From Flavobacteriales bacterium (GTDB lineage: Bacteria > Bacteroidota > Bacteroidia > Flavobacteriales_D > Sanyastnellaceae): a DNA stretch of 53,591 nucleotides. The stretch is from contig PKDZ01000066.1 of NCBI GenBank assembly GCA_002862785.1, forward strand, positions 1 through 53,591, in the 5' to 3' direction. The notes under the pieces were generated by a model. That model was not told where the DNA came from and did no database searches. It saw only the letters and a list, made by a program, of their open reading frames with translations. A program made the position numbers and the translations under genes. Shown here in pieces: positions 31,277 to 40,914 of this stretch. Numbering within the stretch: position 1 is the stretch's first letter; each line of letters starts with the position of its first letter.

Positions 31277-33163
31277 TTGGCCCGACGAAGATCCGCCCCG
31301 AACGACCCCAATGCTGAGCCGCCCCACAAGGGCAAGCTCAACCGTGATGGCGTCCATCAGTTCCGGCGCATCACCCCCTATCTCCGCCCGCACCGCATCA
31401 AGTTTGCCGTCGGCATCGTGCTCATCACGCTGTCGGGCGTCCTGACCCTTCTCGTCACCCGACTCTGGGGCCAACTGGGCGGCGTCGGGGTGGACTCCAC
31501 GGCTGGACAGGGCGGATTTGAATTGCCCCTGCCCATCGATGCCGGCGACCTCCGCCAGATCGGCGTGGCCATCTTCCTTGTGCTCGTGGTCCAGAGCGCG
31601 TTGAGCTTCATCCGCATTTGGCTCTTCGGGGAGATCACCACGCGCATGCTGAAGGCCCTCCGCGAAGATGCCTTCGCCGGCATGATCACACAGCCCATGG
31701 CCTTCTTCGACACGCGGCGCGTGGGCGACCTCGGCAGCCGCATCGCCGCCGACATCGAGGCCATTCGCGACACATTCACCGTGGTGCTCGCCGAGCTCGT
31801 TCGCCAATCCATCATCATCGGAGGGGGCCTGCTCGCCCTCATGACCTTCAGTTGGAAATTGACCCTGCTGATGCTCGGCACCCTGCCGGTGGCCATGATT
31901 GCGGCCATGGGCTTCGGCCGGTTCATCCGGAAGCTCTCCAAGAAGACACAGGATGCCGTGGCGGGCTCCAACACCATCGTCAGCGAAACCCTCACGGGCA
32001 TCGTGAGCGTGAAAGCCTTCGCCCGAGAGGCCTACGAACTCGCTCGGTACCGCGAGCGCGTCGAGGAAGTCCGGGGCATCGCCCTTCGCACCGCCCTGTG
32101 GCGCGGGGCCTTTGCCAGCTTCATCATCGTCATGATCTTCGGCGCCATCACCATCGTGCTGTTCCAAGGCGCCAGTATGTTGAAGAACGGAGAGCTCAAT
32201 TCGGAGCAGTTCTTCAGCTTCCTCCTGATGACCGGTCTCGTGGCCGGCAGCATCGGCGGCATCGCCAACATCTTCGGCGACCTGCAACGCGGCTTCGGCG
32301 CCATCGAGGAGGTGATGGACCTCATCCAGCGCGACCGGGAGCCCGTGGACCTCGAGGAAGAAACGGCGGGAGCCACCCAGAGCCGTGGCCTGGCCGTCCG
32401 CTTCGACGGCGTGGGCTTCCATTATCCCAACCGGTCCGACGTCCGTGTGCTCGACGGCATCGACCTCGAACTCCGGTCCGGAGAAACCCTCGCCCTCGTC
32501 GGCGGGTCCGGAGCTGGCAAGAGCACGCTGGCCAGCCTCGTCACCGCCTTCCGCGCCCCCACCGACGGAACGCTGACCGTCGACGGCATCCCGGTGGCAG
32601 AACACGGACTCTCGGCCCTGCGTCGGCGCATGGCCCTCGTTCCCCAGGAGGTCATCCTCTTCGGTGGGACCATTGAGGAGAACATCCGCTACGGCCGGCC
32701 CGACGCTTCGGAAGACGAGGTCCGCCAGGCCGCCGAGGACGCCCTCGCCCTGCCCTTCATCAAAGCTTTTCCAGACGGCTTCGCCACGCTGGTGGGCGAG
32801 CGCGGCGTGCAACTCTCCGGCGGACAGCGTCAGCGCATCGCCCTCGCTCGGGCCTTCCTGCGCGACCCGGAACTGCTCCTGCTCGACGAGGCCACCAGCG
32901 CCCTCGACGCGGCCAGCGAAAAGGCCATCCAAGAGGCCCTCGACCGCCTCATGCAGGGCCGCACCTCGCTCGTCATCGCCCACCGGCTGTCCACCGTCCG
33001 TTCAGCGGACCGCATCGCTGTCATGGAGGGCGGCCGGATCGTCGAGATCGGCGACCACGAGACCCTCATGACGCAAGGCGGCCGGTACCGGGAACTCGTT
33101 GAACACCAATTGGAGGGCACAAGTGGTTCCGCAACGCCCGAATCGGGCGAAGCCGCTTCGTAA
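31277..33163 (+). CDS. ABCB-type (MsbA-like) ABC exporter, fused permease-ATPase
   Basis: A half-transporter of about 628 residues: six membrane helices (to about 310), then the ATPase with Walker [16 protein letters not shown]-loop [19 protein letters not shown], signature [20 protein letters not shown], Walker [14 protein letters not shown] and the H-loop VIAHRLSTV. The membrane domain resembles lipid exporters ([20 protein letters not shown]). No ATG or GTG lies in the first 60 codons of the open frame; I place the start at TTG 31277, downstream of the promoter element, with earlier TTGs at 31220 and 31250 rejected because the second lies in the element. Likely moves lipid or glycolipid; substrate unknown. 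The TAA stop belongs to the next promoter element. Confidence 0.88.
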   Translation: MARRRSAPNDPNAEPPHKGKLNRDGVHQFRRITPYLRPHRIKFAVGIVLITLSGVLTLLVTRLWGQLGGVGVDSTAGQGGFELPLPIDAGDLRQIGVAIFLVLVVQSALSFIRIWLFGEITTRMLKALREDAFAGMITQPMAFFDTRRVGDLGSRIAADIEAIRDTFTVVLAELVRQSIIIGGGLLALMTFSWKLTLLMLGTLPVAMIAAMGFGRFIRKLSKKTQDAVAGSNTIVSETLTGIVSVKAFAREAYELARYRERVEEVRGIALRTALWRGAFASFIIVMIFGAITIVLFQGASMLKNGELNSEQFFSFLLMTGLVAGSIGGIANIFGDLQRGFGAIEEVMDLIQRDREPVDLEEETAGATQSRGLAVRFDGVGFHYPNRSDVRVLDGIDLELRSGETLALVGGSGAGKSTLASLVTAFRAPTDGTLTVDGIPVAEHGLSALRRRMALVPQEVILFGGTIEENIRYGRPDASEDEVRQAAEDALALPFIKAFPDGFATLVGERGVQLSGGQRQRIALARAFLRDPELLLLDEATSALDAASEKAIQEALDRLMQGRTSLVIAHRLSTVRSADRIAVMEGGRIVEIGDHETLMTQGGRYRELVEHQLEGTSGSATPESGEAAS

Positions 33164-33168
33164 ATTGC
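33161..33168 (+). promoter_or_regulatory. Putative -7 element of gmd overlapping the ABC exporter stop
   Basis: TAAATTGC; the TAA is the exporter stop codon (33161-33163), and the gmd ATG begins 3 nt after the element. Confidence 0.45.
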
Positions 33169-33171
33169 CCC

Positions 33172-34266
33172 ATGGCCAATCGACGTGCCCTCATCACCGG
33201 CATCACCGGTCAGGATGGGGCCTACCTGACGGAACTGCTTCTCGAAAAAGGATACGAGGTGCATGGCATCAAGCGCCGCGCCTCGCTGTTCAACACCGAC
33301 CGCATCGACCACCTCTACCAGGATCCCCAAGACCGGGACATCCGGCTCAAGCTGCACTACGGGGACCTCACCGATTCGACCAACCTCATCCGCATCGTCC
33401 AAGAGGTCCAGCCCGACGAGATCTACAACCTCGCGGCGATGAGCCACGTGAGGGTGAGTTTCGACACCCCGGAGTACACAGCCAACGCAGATGGCATTGG
33501 CACCTTGCGTCTGCTGGAGGCCATGCGCATCCTCGGCATGGAGAAAGACGTCCGCTTCTACCAAGCTTCGACTTCGGAACTCTACGGCCTCGTCCAAGAG
33601 GTGCCCCAATCGGAGACGACCCCGTTCTACCCCCGGAGTCCCTACGGCGTGGCCAAGCTGTACAGCTACTGGATCGTCAAGAACTACCGCGAGGCCTACG
33701 GAATGCACGCCTCCAACGGCATCCTGTTCAACCACGAGAGCCCGCTGCGCGGAGAAACCTTCGTCACCCGGAAAATCACCCGGGCCGTGGCCAAGATTTC
33801 CCTCGGCCTGCAGGATTGCCTGCACCTCGGCAACCTCGACGCCCAGCGTGACTGGGGCCACGCCAAAGACTACGTGGAGGGCATGTGGCGCATGCTCCAG
33901 CAGCCGATCCCAGACGACTATGTGCTCGCCACCGGACGCACCATGACCATCCGCAGCTTCGTCGACATGGCCTTCAAAGAGGTCGGCATCGACATCGACT
34001 GGAAAGGCAAAGGCGTGGAGGAAACCGGCACGGACCGGAAGACCGGAAAAACACTGGTCGCCGTCGACCCCCGCTACTTCCGTCCGACCGAGGTTGAACT
34101 GCTGGTCGGCGACGCAAGCAAGGCCAAATCGGTGCTCGGGTGGGAACCGAGCCACTCCCTCGAGCAACTCTGCGCCGAGATGGTGGCCTCCGACGTGGCC
34201 CTCTTCAAGCGGGACAAGTACCTGTTGGACGGCGGACACGACATCCTGAACCAGCACGAGGCCTGA
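33172..34266 (+). CDS. gmd: GDP-mannose 4,6-dehydratase
   Basis: Converts GDP-D-mannose to GDP-4-keto-6-deoxy-D-mannose, the precursor of GDP-fucose, GDP-rhamnose and others. It has 364 residues. Motifs are the NADP-binding [40 protein letters not shown], the [20 protein letters not shown] block, the [16 protein letters not shown] segment, the catalytic [20 protein letters not shown] (Tyr-x3-Lys) and [17 protein letters not shown]. Together with the synthase at 13725-14669 it completes GDP-L-fucose synthesis, although the two genes are 18.5 kb apart. Confidence 0.97.
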   Translation: MANRRALITGITGQDGAYLTELLLEKGYEVHGIKRRASLFNTDRIDHLYQDPQDRDIRLKLHYGDLTDSTNLIRIVQEVQPDEIYNLAAMSHVRVSFDTPEYTANADGIGTLRLLEAMRILGMEKDVRFYQASTSELYGLVQEVPQSETTPFYPRSPYGVAKLYSYWIVKNYREAYGMHASNGILFNHESPLRGETFVTRKITRAVAKISLGLQDCLHLGNLDAQRDWGHAKDYVEGMWRMLQQPIPDDYVLATGRTMTIRSFVDMAFKEVGIDIDWKGKGVEETGTDRKTGKTLVAVDPRYFRPTEVELLVGDASKAKSVLGWEPSHSLEQLCAEMVASDVALFKRDKYLLDGGHDILNQHEA

Positions 34267-34269
34267 TCC

Positions 34270-37200
34270 TCACAGAGGCTGGACCTCGGCGGATTCCCCC
34301 GTGTCGCAATAGAAGACGAAGCCCCGCACGGGTCGGGATTCGGTATTGGCCAGTGCCGTCATATAGCCCCTCACCTGGTCCTGATGCTTTTTGCGCTTGG
34401 CGTCGGTCACCTTGGTGACGGTCTTGAAGTCAATGACATCGACCCCGTCGTCCCGGAGCACCACACGGTCCGGCCGGACCAGTTTGCCATCGGCCGCGAC
34501 GAGTTCGCGCTCGTTGTGCACGGTCCCAGACCCATCGAACCACCGCGACATCACCGGGTCGGACACCACCTTCCGGACCACATCGCAGACCCGATTCCAA
34601 TCCGCCTTGGAACACCGGGTCCAGGACCAAGGCCGGCCCAAAACCCGGTCCACATCGCCCACCCGAACGATGCGGGCAAGCTGTCCATGCACAGCGGTTC
34701 CAAACGCCTTGGCATCCATCGTTCCCAAAGCAGGTCGATCGAGATCACGCTTGCGACCGGCAATCACCTCTCCGGAGATGCCATGGAATCGGAAGGACTC
34801 CAAACTGCAAATCTCCGGCCCCTCCCCCCGGTCAGACTCCAGCGGAAGTGAAGCCTCGAAATCCGAGGTCCGAAAGGACCGTTGGGCCAGGTCGCATCCC
34901 ATGGCCGTGTCGATGGCGCGCGCCATGGCCCGGCCGATGCGCTTGGGCGGTTCCTCCCCGGCCCAATCCGCCTTCTCCACATCAATGACCACGTGCAGCC
35001 GGACCTCCGCCCGCGTGGTGCAGACGTAGGCCACATTCGTCTCATCGAACCGCTGCTGGTCCCGCTCCCGCTCCCAGGTATCATGCGCCGCAGTGGACTT
35101 CAAGGCACTCAGCGGAGCCACGACCCCGGGAATGCCATAGACCTCCTCGGGCAACCAAGCCGGCATGAGGGTGCGGTCATCCTGAATCAAGGTGTCGTCG
35201 AAGCGGGTAATGACCACCGGATACTGCAGCCCTTTGCTCTTGTGAACCGTCAGGATTCGCACGGCATCGGGACCCGGCAGCACGCGGATGGACTGCTTGT
35301 GCCCCTTGCGATGCCAATGAGCCAGGAAGCCCGACCGTCCCCCATCCTGGGCCGCCCGTTCCCGCGTCATTTCGAGCAGGGCCTCGGCATGGGCAGGGTG
35401 CGCCTGATCGAGACCGAGCGCATTCAGAATGCGGCCGATGCACTCGGCCAATGGCAGGGCCGACCACGAAGCCAAATCAAATCCGGACACCACGTCCTTG
35501 AGCACCGCGCCGCCATCGAGCGAGCCGTACCGCTTTTCCGTTCCGTCCTTTCTCGGCTTTCGAATCTCCCGATGGTGTTTGGCAATCAACGCGGCCTCAT
35601 CCCACGGTTCTCCCTGCCGCGTTCGAATGGCGCCGAGAGCCTGCAGAAACCGCAAGACCGGCCCCGCCTCGCGTGGGTCTTCCATGGCCTCGAGGAGATG
35701 AATGACGGCCAAGGAAGCCGGGTGACGACCGAGGGCCAGACTCTCGTCGGTGAAGGGCACGATCTGATCCGGGCGGGACAGGAGGTATTCGGCAATCCGT
35801 TTGGCCTCTTTGTTCTTTCGGACGAGGACGGCGATGTCTCCGGCCGCGAATCCATCGGCCGTCGCCTGCCGGATCCTCGCCTCCATCCAGGCACACACCG
35901 CGTCAAACCGGTCGTCTGCCGTCTCCTCGACCAGCACCTCCACCTCCACGCCTCCCGGAAATGCCTTCATCGGAGTCTGTTCCACGTCTCCATAAACCTC
36001 AGCCAACGACGGCTCTAGGTCCCCGGACAATGCGCGAAACACGCGGTTGTTGAAGTCCACCACCTGCGGAGCGCTGCGCCAATTCTGCACGATGGGCACC
36101 CGCACCATCTCATCGCCCATTCGGCCGGCAGCATCGTGAAGCGCCGGGGACAGCGCCGCACCATCATCGAGGACGAAGCCAGGCAAGGCGCCCAACTGAC
36201 GGTGGTCACCATTGCGCCAGCGGTAGATGGCCTGCTTGGCATCCCCTACCACCAGCGACAGCTTTCCATGTCCCAAAGTCTCCCCGACCGCCACCGCAAG
36301 GTTGTGCCATTGGGTCACCGACGTGTCTTGGAACTCATCGATGAAAATGTGGTCGTACCGTTCCCCGGTGCGCTCAAAAATGTATGGGGCTGGATTGTCC
36401 CGAACCACCTCGGAAATCATCCGGTTGAGGGTGCCCAAGGTCCGCACGTTTTCCTCCCGCTGGACCTCCTGATGGGCCTGCCGCAAGGTCGACAGGGTGC
36501 CAACGAGGGGCAGCCGGCGACTCAGCATTCTCCGGGTCCGAAAATCTCGACCTGGCTCATCCGGCCCCATGGCCGCCTCCTGCTCAGCGAGGGCCACGAG
36601 CCGATCGTGGAACGGGGCGATGGCCGCCTCGGACGCCTCGTCGTCCTTCTTTGCCCAGATGCCGTTCTCGATGCCGTTGCGCAGTTTGACACCCTGCTCC
36701 TTGGCCTGACCGAGCATGAGGCGGGGAAGCCAGCTCTTCATCACCCATTTGCCTGTGAACGCATCATACAGCCCAGCCTGTTCAAGGTCCCGCGCGAGGC
36801 CTGTCGCTTCCGCGATGAGGGCCTGCTTCCGGGCCTGAACCTCGTCCTTCATTGCCTGACCAATGGCCGTGAATTGGGCCGGGTTCCACCCATCCAGGCG
36901 CGCCAGAAGGGGCTGCATCTGCTCGTAGTCAATGGCCTTGCCAATGTCCAGCAACTGCCGGCGCACCTTGGCATCCCGATCATCTTCGACGGCCACCTCG
37001 ACAAACCGACCGAGCAACTCGGTCAAATCTGGGTCCACCCCCAGCTTCTCGAGCACCTTGTCCACGGCCGCCTCGAGCAGGCGCGACGTGTCCAGCTCCA
37101 CATTGAAATCATGCTCGAGCTGGAGGTCCGTCGCAAAGCCGCGCACCAGGCCACCGACAAACTTGTCGAGGGTCATGATGGACAGCTCGCCGTAGTGCCG

Positions 37201-37527
37201 ATTGAGATCCTCCCGCAATCGGCGGCATCGGCGTCCGATCTCCTCGGAATCGAGCCCGGTCTCCTTCTCAAGACCCGGAAGATGAGCACTGTCCGATGGC
37301 CGGTCCGCGATGCGCTCAATCTCGGTCACGACGCGGTCCTTCATCTCCTGTGCCGCCTTGTTGGTGAAGGTCAAGGCCAGAATTTTGCGGAAAGGAAAGA
37401 GCTGGTCACTCGTGAGGCAGCAGGCGAGGTAGGCCTCGACCAGGCGGAAGGTCTTGCCACTTCCCGCGGAAGCCCCCATGACCCGGAACCCCGTCGGCAT
37501 CGTTCCTTTCCTCACCATCGCGACCAT
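34270..37527 (-). CDS. UvrD/RecB-like helicase-nuclease (AddA-type)
   Basis: A protein of about 1085 residues with superfamily 1A helicase motifs and a C-terminal PD-(D/E)XK nuclease. Motif I is GASAGSGKTFRLVEAYL near residue 20; motif Ia contains ILALTFTNKAAQEMKDRV; motif II is HIFIDEFQDTS; motif III KLSLVVGDAKQAIYRWRNGD; motif V RILTVHKSKGLQYPVVI. The nuclease core is VRPDRVVLRDDGVDVIDFKT (D-x-K) with DQVRGYMTAL after it. The architecture is that of AddA / RecB. Start: ATG 37527 has GAACTTGA 4 nt before it, ATG 37500 fits the conserved N-terminus more tightly. Likely partner: AddB-like protein at 49406-52222. Confidence 0.9.
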   Translation of the reverse strand: MVAMVRKGTMPTGFRVMGASAGSGKTFRLVEAYLACCLTSDQLFPFRKILALTFTNKAAQEMKDRVVTEIERIADRPSDSAHLPGLEKETGLDSEEIGRRCRRLREDLNRHYGELSIMTLDKFVGGLVRGFATDLQLEHDFNVELDTSRLLEAAVDKVLEKLGVDPDLTELLGRFVEVAVEDDRDAKVRRQLLDIGKAIDYEQMQPLLARLDGWNPAQFTAIGQAMKDEVQARKQALIAEATGLARDLEQAGLYDAFTGKWVMKSWLPRLMLGQAKEQGVKLRNGIENGIWAKKDDEASEAAIAPFHDRLVALAEQEAAMGPDEPGRDFRTRRMLSRRLPLVGTLSTLRQAHQEVQREENVRTLGTLNRMISEVVRDNPAPYIFERTGERYDHIFIDEFQDTSVTQWHNLAVAVGETLGHGKLSLVVGDAKQAIYRWRNGDHRQLGALPGFVLDDGAALSPALHDAAGRMGDEMVRVPIVQNWRSAPQVVDFNNRVFRALSGDLEPSLAEVYGDVEQTPMKAFPGGVEVEVLVEETADDRFDAVCAWMEARIRQATADGFAAGDIAVLVRKNKEAKRIAEYLLSRPDQIVPFTDESLALGRHPASLAVIHLLEAMEDPREAGPVLRFLQALGAIRTRQGEPWDEAALIAKHHREIRKPRKDGTEKRYGSLDGGAVLKDVVSGFDLASWSALPLAECIGRILNALGLDQAHPAHAEALLEMTRERAAQDGGRSGFLAHWHRKGHKQSIRVLPGPDAVRILTVHKSKGLQYPVVITRFDDTLIQDDRTLMPAWLPEEVYGIPGVVAPLSALKSTAAHDTWERERDQQRFDETNVAYVCTTRAEVRLHVVIDVEKADWAGEEPPKRIGRAMARAIDTAMGCDLAQRSFRTSDFEASLPLESDRGEGPEICSLESFRFHGISGEVIAGRKRDLDRPALGTMDAKAFGTAVHGQLARIVRVGDVDRVLGRPWSWTRCSKADWNRVCDVVRKVVSDPVMSRWFDGSGTVHNERELVAADGKLVRPDRVVLRDDGVDVIDFKTVTKVTDAKRKKHQDQVRGYMTALANTESRPVRGFVFYCDTGESAEVQPL

Positions 37528-37531
37528 GCGG

Positions 37532-37539
37532 TCAAGTTC
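37532..37539 (-). promoter_or_regulatory. Putative -7 element of the AddA-like gene
   Basis: GAACTTGA on the minus strand, a weak match (nAnnTTnn), 4 nt before the ATG at 37527; listed because of the conserved spacing. Confidence 0.25.
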
Positions 37540-37627
37540 GTCCCTTCCTCCCCATTCCCCAAGGCCCCTGCACACCCCGTGGAGGACAATTGCAACTTGA
37601 GGGACGCACAGACCGTTATGAAATCAG

Positions 37628-37635
37628 GACCTTCG
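37628..37635 (+). promoter_or_regulatory. Putative -7 element of the MbnP-like gene
   Basis: GACCTTCG, two bases from TAnnTTTG, 4 nt before the ATG at 37640. Confidence 0.35.
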
Positions 37636-37639
37636 AATC

Positions 37640-38413
37640 ATGCGCTCCTCCTTCCGACGCCACCTGCTCTTACCGGCCCTCGTGCCGGTCGCCCTGATGA
37701 TGCTCGTCCTCGCTCCGGGATGCAAACCCGAGCCGCTCCACGGCGGACCCGGCACGCTGACCCTGACAGCGGACTTCACCTTCGGCGGAGACAGCGTCCT
37801 CGTCGGACGGACGGCCACAGACGCCAAGGGCAATGCCCTGCGGCTGGAGACCTTTTCGCTCTATCTCGGTGGCATCGAGCTGCTCAACGATACCGGCGCC
37901 ATCCGACTGTCGGATGCCGAACGCTGGAATGCAGGAGACGAAAACGAATGGAGCTACATCATCGACCCCGGCACCTATGAGGGCTTCCGGGTGCACCTCG
38001 GGGTGCCAGCCGAGTTCAACACCGACACCGACCCCACCATCTGGCCCAATGCCCATCCGCTTGGCGTCAGCGGCAGCGCCGGCATGTTCTGGAGCTGGAA
38101 CACGGGCTACATCTTTTCCAAGTTCGACGGCAAGGCGGACACCACAGGCGGAACGGAGTTCCTCCATCCGTTCGCCTACCACATCGGCGGGGACGAGCGC
38201 CTGATTGAGGTCCGTTATGGATCCCCGTGGGAGGTCAATGAATGCTCCAACCACGCCTTCTCCCTCAGCGGCGAGCTGCTCGACTTCCTCGTTCTGGGAA
38301 ATGACACGATTGACGTGGCGCAGGACAACATCACGCACTCGGGGGACAACCCGGCGCTTGCCGACCGCTATGTGGCCGCCCAGACGGCGGCGGTGACCCT
38401 CATCAAGCCGTGA
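37640..38413 (+). CDS. MbnP-like copper-associated lipoprotein
   Basis: A 257-residue exported protein. The signal sequence ends in LVLAPGC, a lipobox-like motif (C28). The conserved family features are LRLETFSLYLGGIELL, WSYIIDPGTYEGFRVHLGVP, the proline-rich entry NAHPLGVSGSAG and the highly characteristic MFWSWNTGYIFSKFDGKAD, followed by FAYHIGGDE. This is the MbnP family (periplasmic partner of the di-heme enzyme MbnH). In characterised pairs MbnH oxidises a tryptophan of MbnP to kynurenine, which creates a Cu(I) site; the WxWNTGY segment holds candidate tryptophans. The MbnH-like gene follows 27 nt downstream. Confidence 0.88.
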   Translation: MRSSFRRHLLLPALVPVALMMLVLAPGCKPEPLHGGPGTLTLTADFTFGGDSVLVGRTATDAKGNALRLETFSLYLGGIELLNDTGAIRLSDAERWNAGDENEWSYIIDPGTYEGFRVHLGVPAEFNTDTDPTIWPNAHPLGVSGSAGMFWSWNTGYIFSKFDGKADTTGGTEFLHPFAYHIGGDERLIEVRYGSPWEVNECSNHAFSLSGELLDFLVLGNDTIDVAQDNITHSGDNPALADRYVAAQTAAVTLIKP

Positions 38414-38428
38414 TCCCGAGGGCCTCCC

Positions 38429-38436
38429 GATCTTGA
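38429..38436 (+). promoter_or_regulatory. Weak -7-like element of the MbnH-like gene
   Basis: GATCTTGA, 4 nt before the ATG at 38441, in a 27-nt gap; degenerate and listed only for spacing. Confidence 0.2.
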
Positions 38437-38440
38437 AGTC

Positions 38441-39565
38441 ATGATGCTGACGGTCCCCTTCCGCCCCTCCGCACGCCTCCTGTTTCCGGGGGCGCTCGTG
38501 CTGGCCGTGGTCTGGATGGCCGGATGTGGTCCCGACGAGCCGACGGAATGCACGACGCCACCCGGCGCGACAGCCTTGGAAATCGACATTCCGCCGTTCT
38601 TTCCCCCGATGGACATTCCGCCGGACAACCCCACCACCGTCGAAGGGGTGGAACTGGGTCGGTTGCTGTTCTGGGAAAAGGGACTGAGCGCGGACAGCAC
38701 CCAGAGTTGTGGGTCGTGCCATCTGCCGGCGTTCTCGTTTGCCGACCCCAACCCCGTGTCCACCGGCATCACCGGCGCCCAAGGCAACCGCAATGCCATG
38801 GCGCTGGTCAACATGGGGTGGGCCCAGCGCTTCTTCTGGGACGGCCGGGCCGCCACCCTCGAAGAGCAGGTGCTCGAGCCGATTCCCCACCCCGACGAGA
38901 TGAACCTGCCGTGGCCAGAAGCCGTGGCGCGGCTGGAGGCCGACCCCGACTACGCGAAACGGTTCCAGGTTGCGTTTGCCAGCGAGGCCATCTCCCCGGA
39001 AACCGTCTCCAAGGCCATCGCCCAGTTCCTGCGCACGATGGTGTCCGCCGACAGCAAGTTCGACCGTTGGCGAAAAGGACAGGCTCAATTGACCGACCTC
39101 GAATTTCAAGGCTACGAGATTTTCAACCGTGAAGGCGGTGACCCGGAAGTCGTCCAAGGCGGCCAGTTCGGCGGGGATTGCTTCCATTGCCATGGAGAGG
39201 CAGGCCTTCAATTCACCGATTACCTCTTCCACAACAACGGGCTCGACAGCACCTTCGCCGCCGACCCTGGACTGGCCGGCATCACCGGCGTCGCCCTCGA
39301 CAGCGGCCGTTTCCGCACGCCCACCCTCCGCAACGTCGCCCTGTCACCGCCCTACATGCACGATGGGCGGTTCGGCACCCTGGAGGAAGTCATCGACCAC
39401 TACGATTCAGGCGGTCACCCTTCGGCCACCATCGACCCGTTCATGAAATACAGCAGCGGAGGACTCATGCTGCAGCCCCAGCAAAAGGAGGCTCTCCTCG
39501 CGTTCCTGCATACCTTGACCGACACCGCGTTCGCTTCCAACCCCGCGTTCTCGGACCCGCACTGA
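38441..39565 (+). CDS. Di-heme cytochrome c peroxidase family protein (MbnH/MauG-like)
   Basis: A 374-residue lipoprotein (lipobox WMAGC, C29) with two c-type heme motifs: SCGSCHLPAFSF (C90-x2-C93-H94) and GDCFHCHGEAGL (C247-x2-C250-H251). The domain has GVELGRLLFWEKGLSADSTQ, RNAMALVNMGWAQRFFWDGR, PEEVLEPI-type continuation (EQVLEPIPHPDEM) and FRTPTLRNVALSPPYMHDGR, all normal for the bacterial CcpA/MauG superfamily. Adjacent to an MbnP-like gene, it fits the MbnH branch, which installs kynurenine rather than detoxifying peroxide; an ordinary peroxidase role is the alternative. The cell must export and heme-load it in the periplasm. Confidence 0.9.
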   Translation: MMLTVPFRPSARLLFPGALVLAVVWMAGCGPDEPTECTTPPGATALEIDIPPFFPPMDIPPDNPTTVEGVELGRLLFWEKGLSADSTQSCGSCHLPAFSFADPNPVSTGITGAQGNRNAMALVNMGWAQRFFWDGRAATLEEQVLEPIPHPDEMNLPWPEAVARLEADPDYAKRFQVAFASEAISPETVSKAIAQFLRTMVSADSKFDRWRKGQAQLTDLEFQGYEIFNREGGDPEVVQGGQFGGDCFHCHGEAGLQFTDYLFHNNGLDSTFAADPGLAGITGVALDSGRFRTPTLRNVALSPPYMHDGRFGTLEEVIDHYDSGGHPSATIDPFMKYSSGGLMLQPQQKEALLAFLHTLTDTAFASNPAFSDPH

Positions 39566-39568
39566 TCC

Positions 39569-40825
39569 ATGACCCTCCGCCGACTGATGCTGACCCTCGG
39601 GCCCGGCATCCTGTTTGCCTCCACCGCCATCGGCACCAGCCACCTCGTCCAGGCCACCCGCGCAGGCGCCGACTATGGATTTGCCCTCCTCTGGGCCGTG
39701 CTCGCTGCCAACATCGCCAAGTACCCCTTCTTTGAGTTTGGAACCCGATACGCCAATGCCACGGGCACCTCGCTTATCGCTGGCTATCACACGTTCGGCC
39801 GCTGGGCCTCATGGGCGTACCTCATCCTGACGGCCCTCACCTGCGCCTTTGTGATGGGCGGCGTCGGCATCGTCACCGCCGCCTTCCTCGACCACCTGTT
39901 CGGCGCCTCCGCCCTCCTCGGATTCAACGCCACACCCCATGTGGCGGTAGCCACCTTCACCGGATGTGTCGCCGTGTTGATGGTCGGGCGTTATGCCGCA
40001 CTCGACAAGGTGATCAAAGCCATCAGCCTCGTGTTGCTCATCGGCACGGTCGGAGCGACCATCGGCGCCCTGATGCACACCCCCCTCTCAGCCGTTCCGC
40101 CGGCACCGGAGGGGTTCAACCCTTGGCAGGGCGCGGAATTCACCTTCCTCATCGCCCTCCTTGGCTGGATGCCCTCGGCCGTGGACCTGAGCCCGTGGAT
40201 CAGCATCTGGACGCTGGAACGCTACCGGCAGACGGGGTTCAAACCAGCCCTGCGCGACGCCGTGCGGGAATTCAACCTCGGCTACGCCTTCTGCATCCTG
40301 CTCGCCTTCTGTTTCCTGCTCCTCGGCGCTCTGCTGTTGCGAACGCACGACATGGCCCTACCCAGCGGCACCGCCGCCTTCGCGGCTGGCATCATCGGCC
40401 TCTACACCGAAGTGCTCGGAAGTTGGAGCACCCCCTTTGTCGGGTCCGCCGCCTTCGCCGCCATGCTCGGCACCTGCATCGCCTGCCTCGACGGCTTCAG
40501 CCGGAGCTTCAGCCACGGCATCGCCGCCCTGCGCGAGGTAGAAGTGGAGTCCCGACACGAGCGGATCAGCTTGGTGCTCATCTCGCTTGGGGCCCTGCTG
40601 CTAATTATCGTCTTCCCGGAGGACATCCGGACCCTGCTGGACTTCGGCAACATCCTCAGCTTCTGCGTTGCCCCGCCGGCCGCGCTGGCCATGCTCATCC
40701 TCGTCACCCGCCGGAAATTCCCGACAGAGGCCCGGCCCCGGCCCTGGCTCATCGGGGCCGCCGTGCTGGGACTGGGCTTCCTCGCGCTGCTGACGGTGCT
40801 CTACCTCCGGCATGTGATGGGCTGA
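39569..40825 (+). CDS. Divergent NRAMP-family transporter without the canonical metal site
   Basis: A 418-residue protein with about eleven membrane helices. The fold assignment comes from the N-terminal GPGILFASTAIGTSHLVQAT, then the YPFFEFGTRYANATGTSLI block and the region FTFLIALLGWMPSAVDLSPW with ISIWTLERYR. In true NRAMP manganese/iron transporters TM1 has DPGN and TM6 has a MPH motif; here those sites read STAIGTSH and MPSAVD, so neither the Asp/Asn pair nor the Met/His arrangement is conserved. It begins 3 nt after the MbnH-like gene and is probably co-transcribed. Substrate may be another divalent ion (Mg), or something different. From memory, similar proteins occur in other Bacteroidota. 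Confidence 0.8.
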   Translation: MTLRRLMLTLGPGILFASTAIGTSHLVQATRAGADYGFALLWAVLAANIAKYPFFEFGTRYANATGTSLIAGYHTFGRWASWAYLILTALTCAFVMGGVGIVTAAFLDHLFGASALLGFNATPHVAVATFTGCVAVLMVGRYAALDKVIKAISLVLLIGTVGATIGALMHTPLSAVPPAPEGFNPWQGAEFTFLIALLGWMPSAVDLSPWISIWTLERYRQTGFKPALRDAVREFNLGYAFCILLAFCFLLLGALLLRTHDMALPSGTAAFAAGIIGLYTEVLGSWSTPFVGSAAFAAMLGTCIACLDGFSRSFSHGIAALREVEVESRHERISLVLISLGALLLIIVFPEDIRTLLDFGNILSFCVAPPAALAMLILVTRRKFPTEARPRPWLIGAAVLGLGFLALLTVLYLRHVMG

Positions 40826-40902
40826 ACCCATAGGGCCCAGATGTGACCAATTCGGGGTTTACAAGTCCCGCCGGCTCCGGGATTCAGAGGGTTCCGCGCA
40901 GG

Positions 40903-40910
40903 TAATTTCA
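40903..40910 (+). promoter_or_regulatory. Putative -7 element of the PKD/T9SS protein gene
   Basis: TAATTTCA, 4 nt before the ATG at 40915, in the 89-bp gap after the NRAMP-like gene. Confidence 0.5.
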
Positions 40911-40914
40911 AGTC

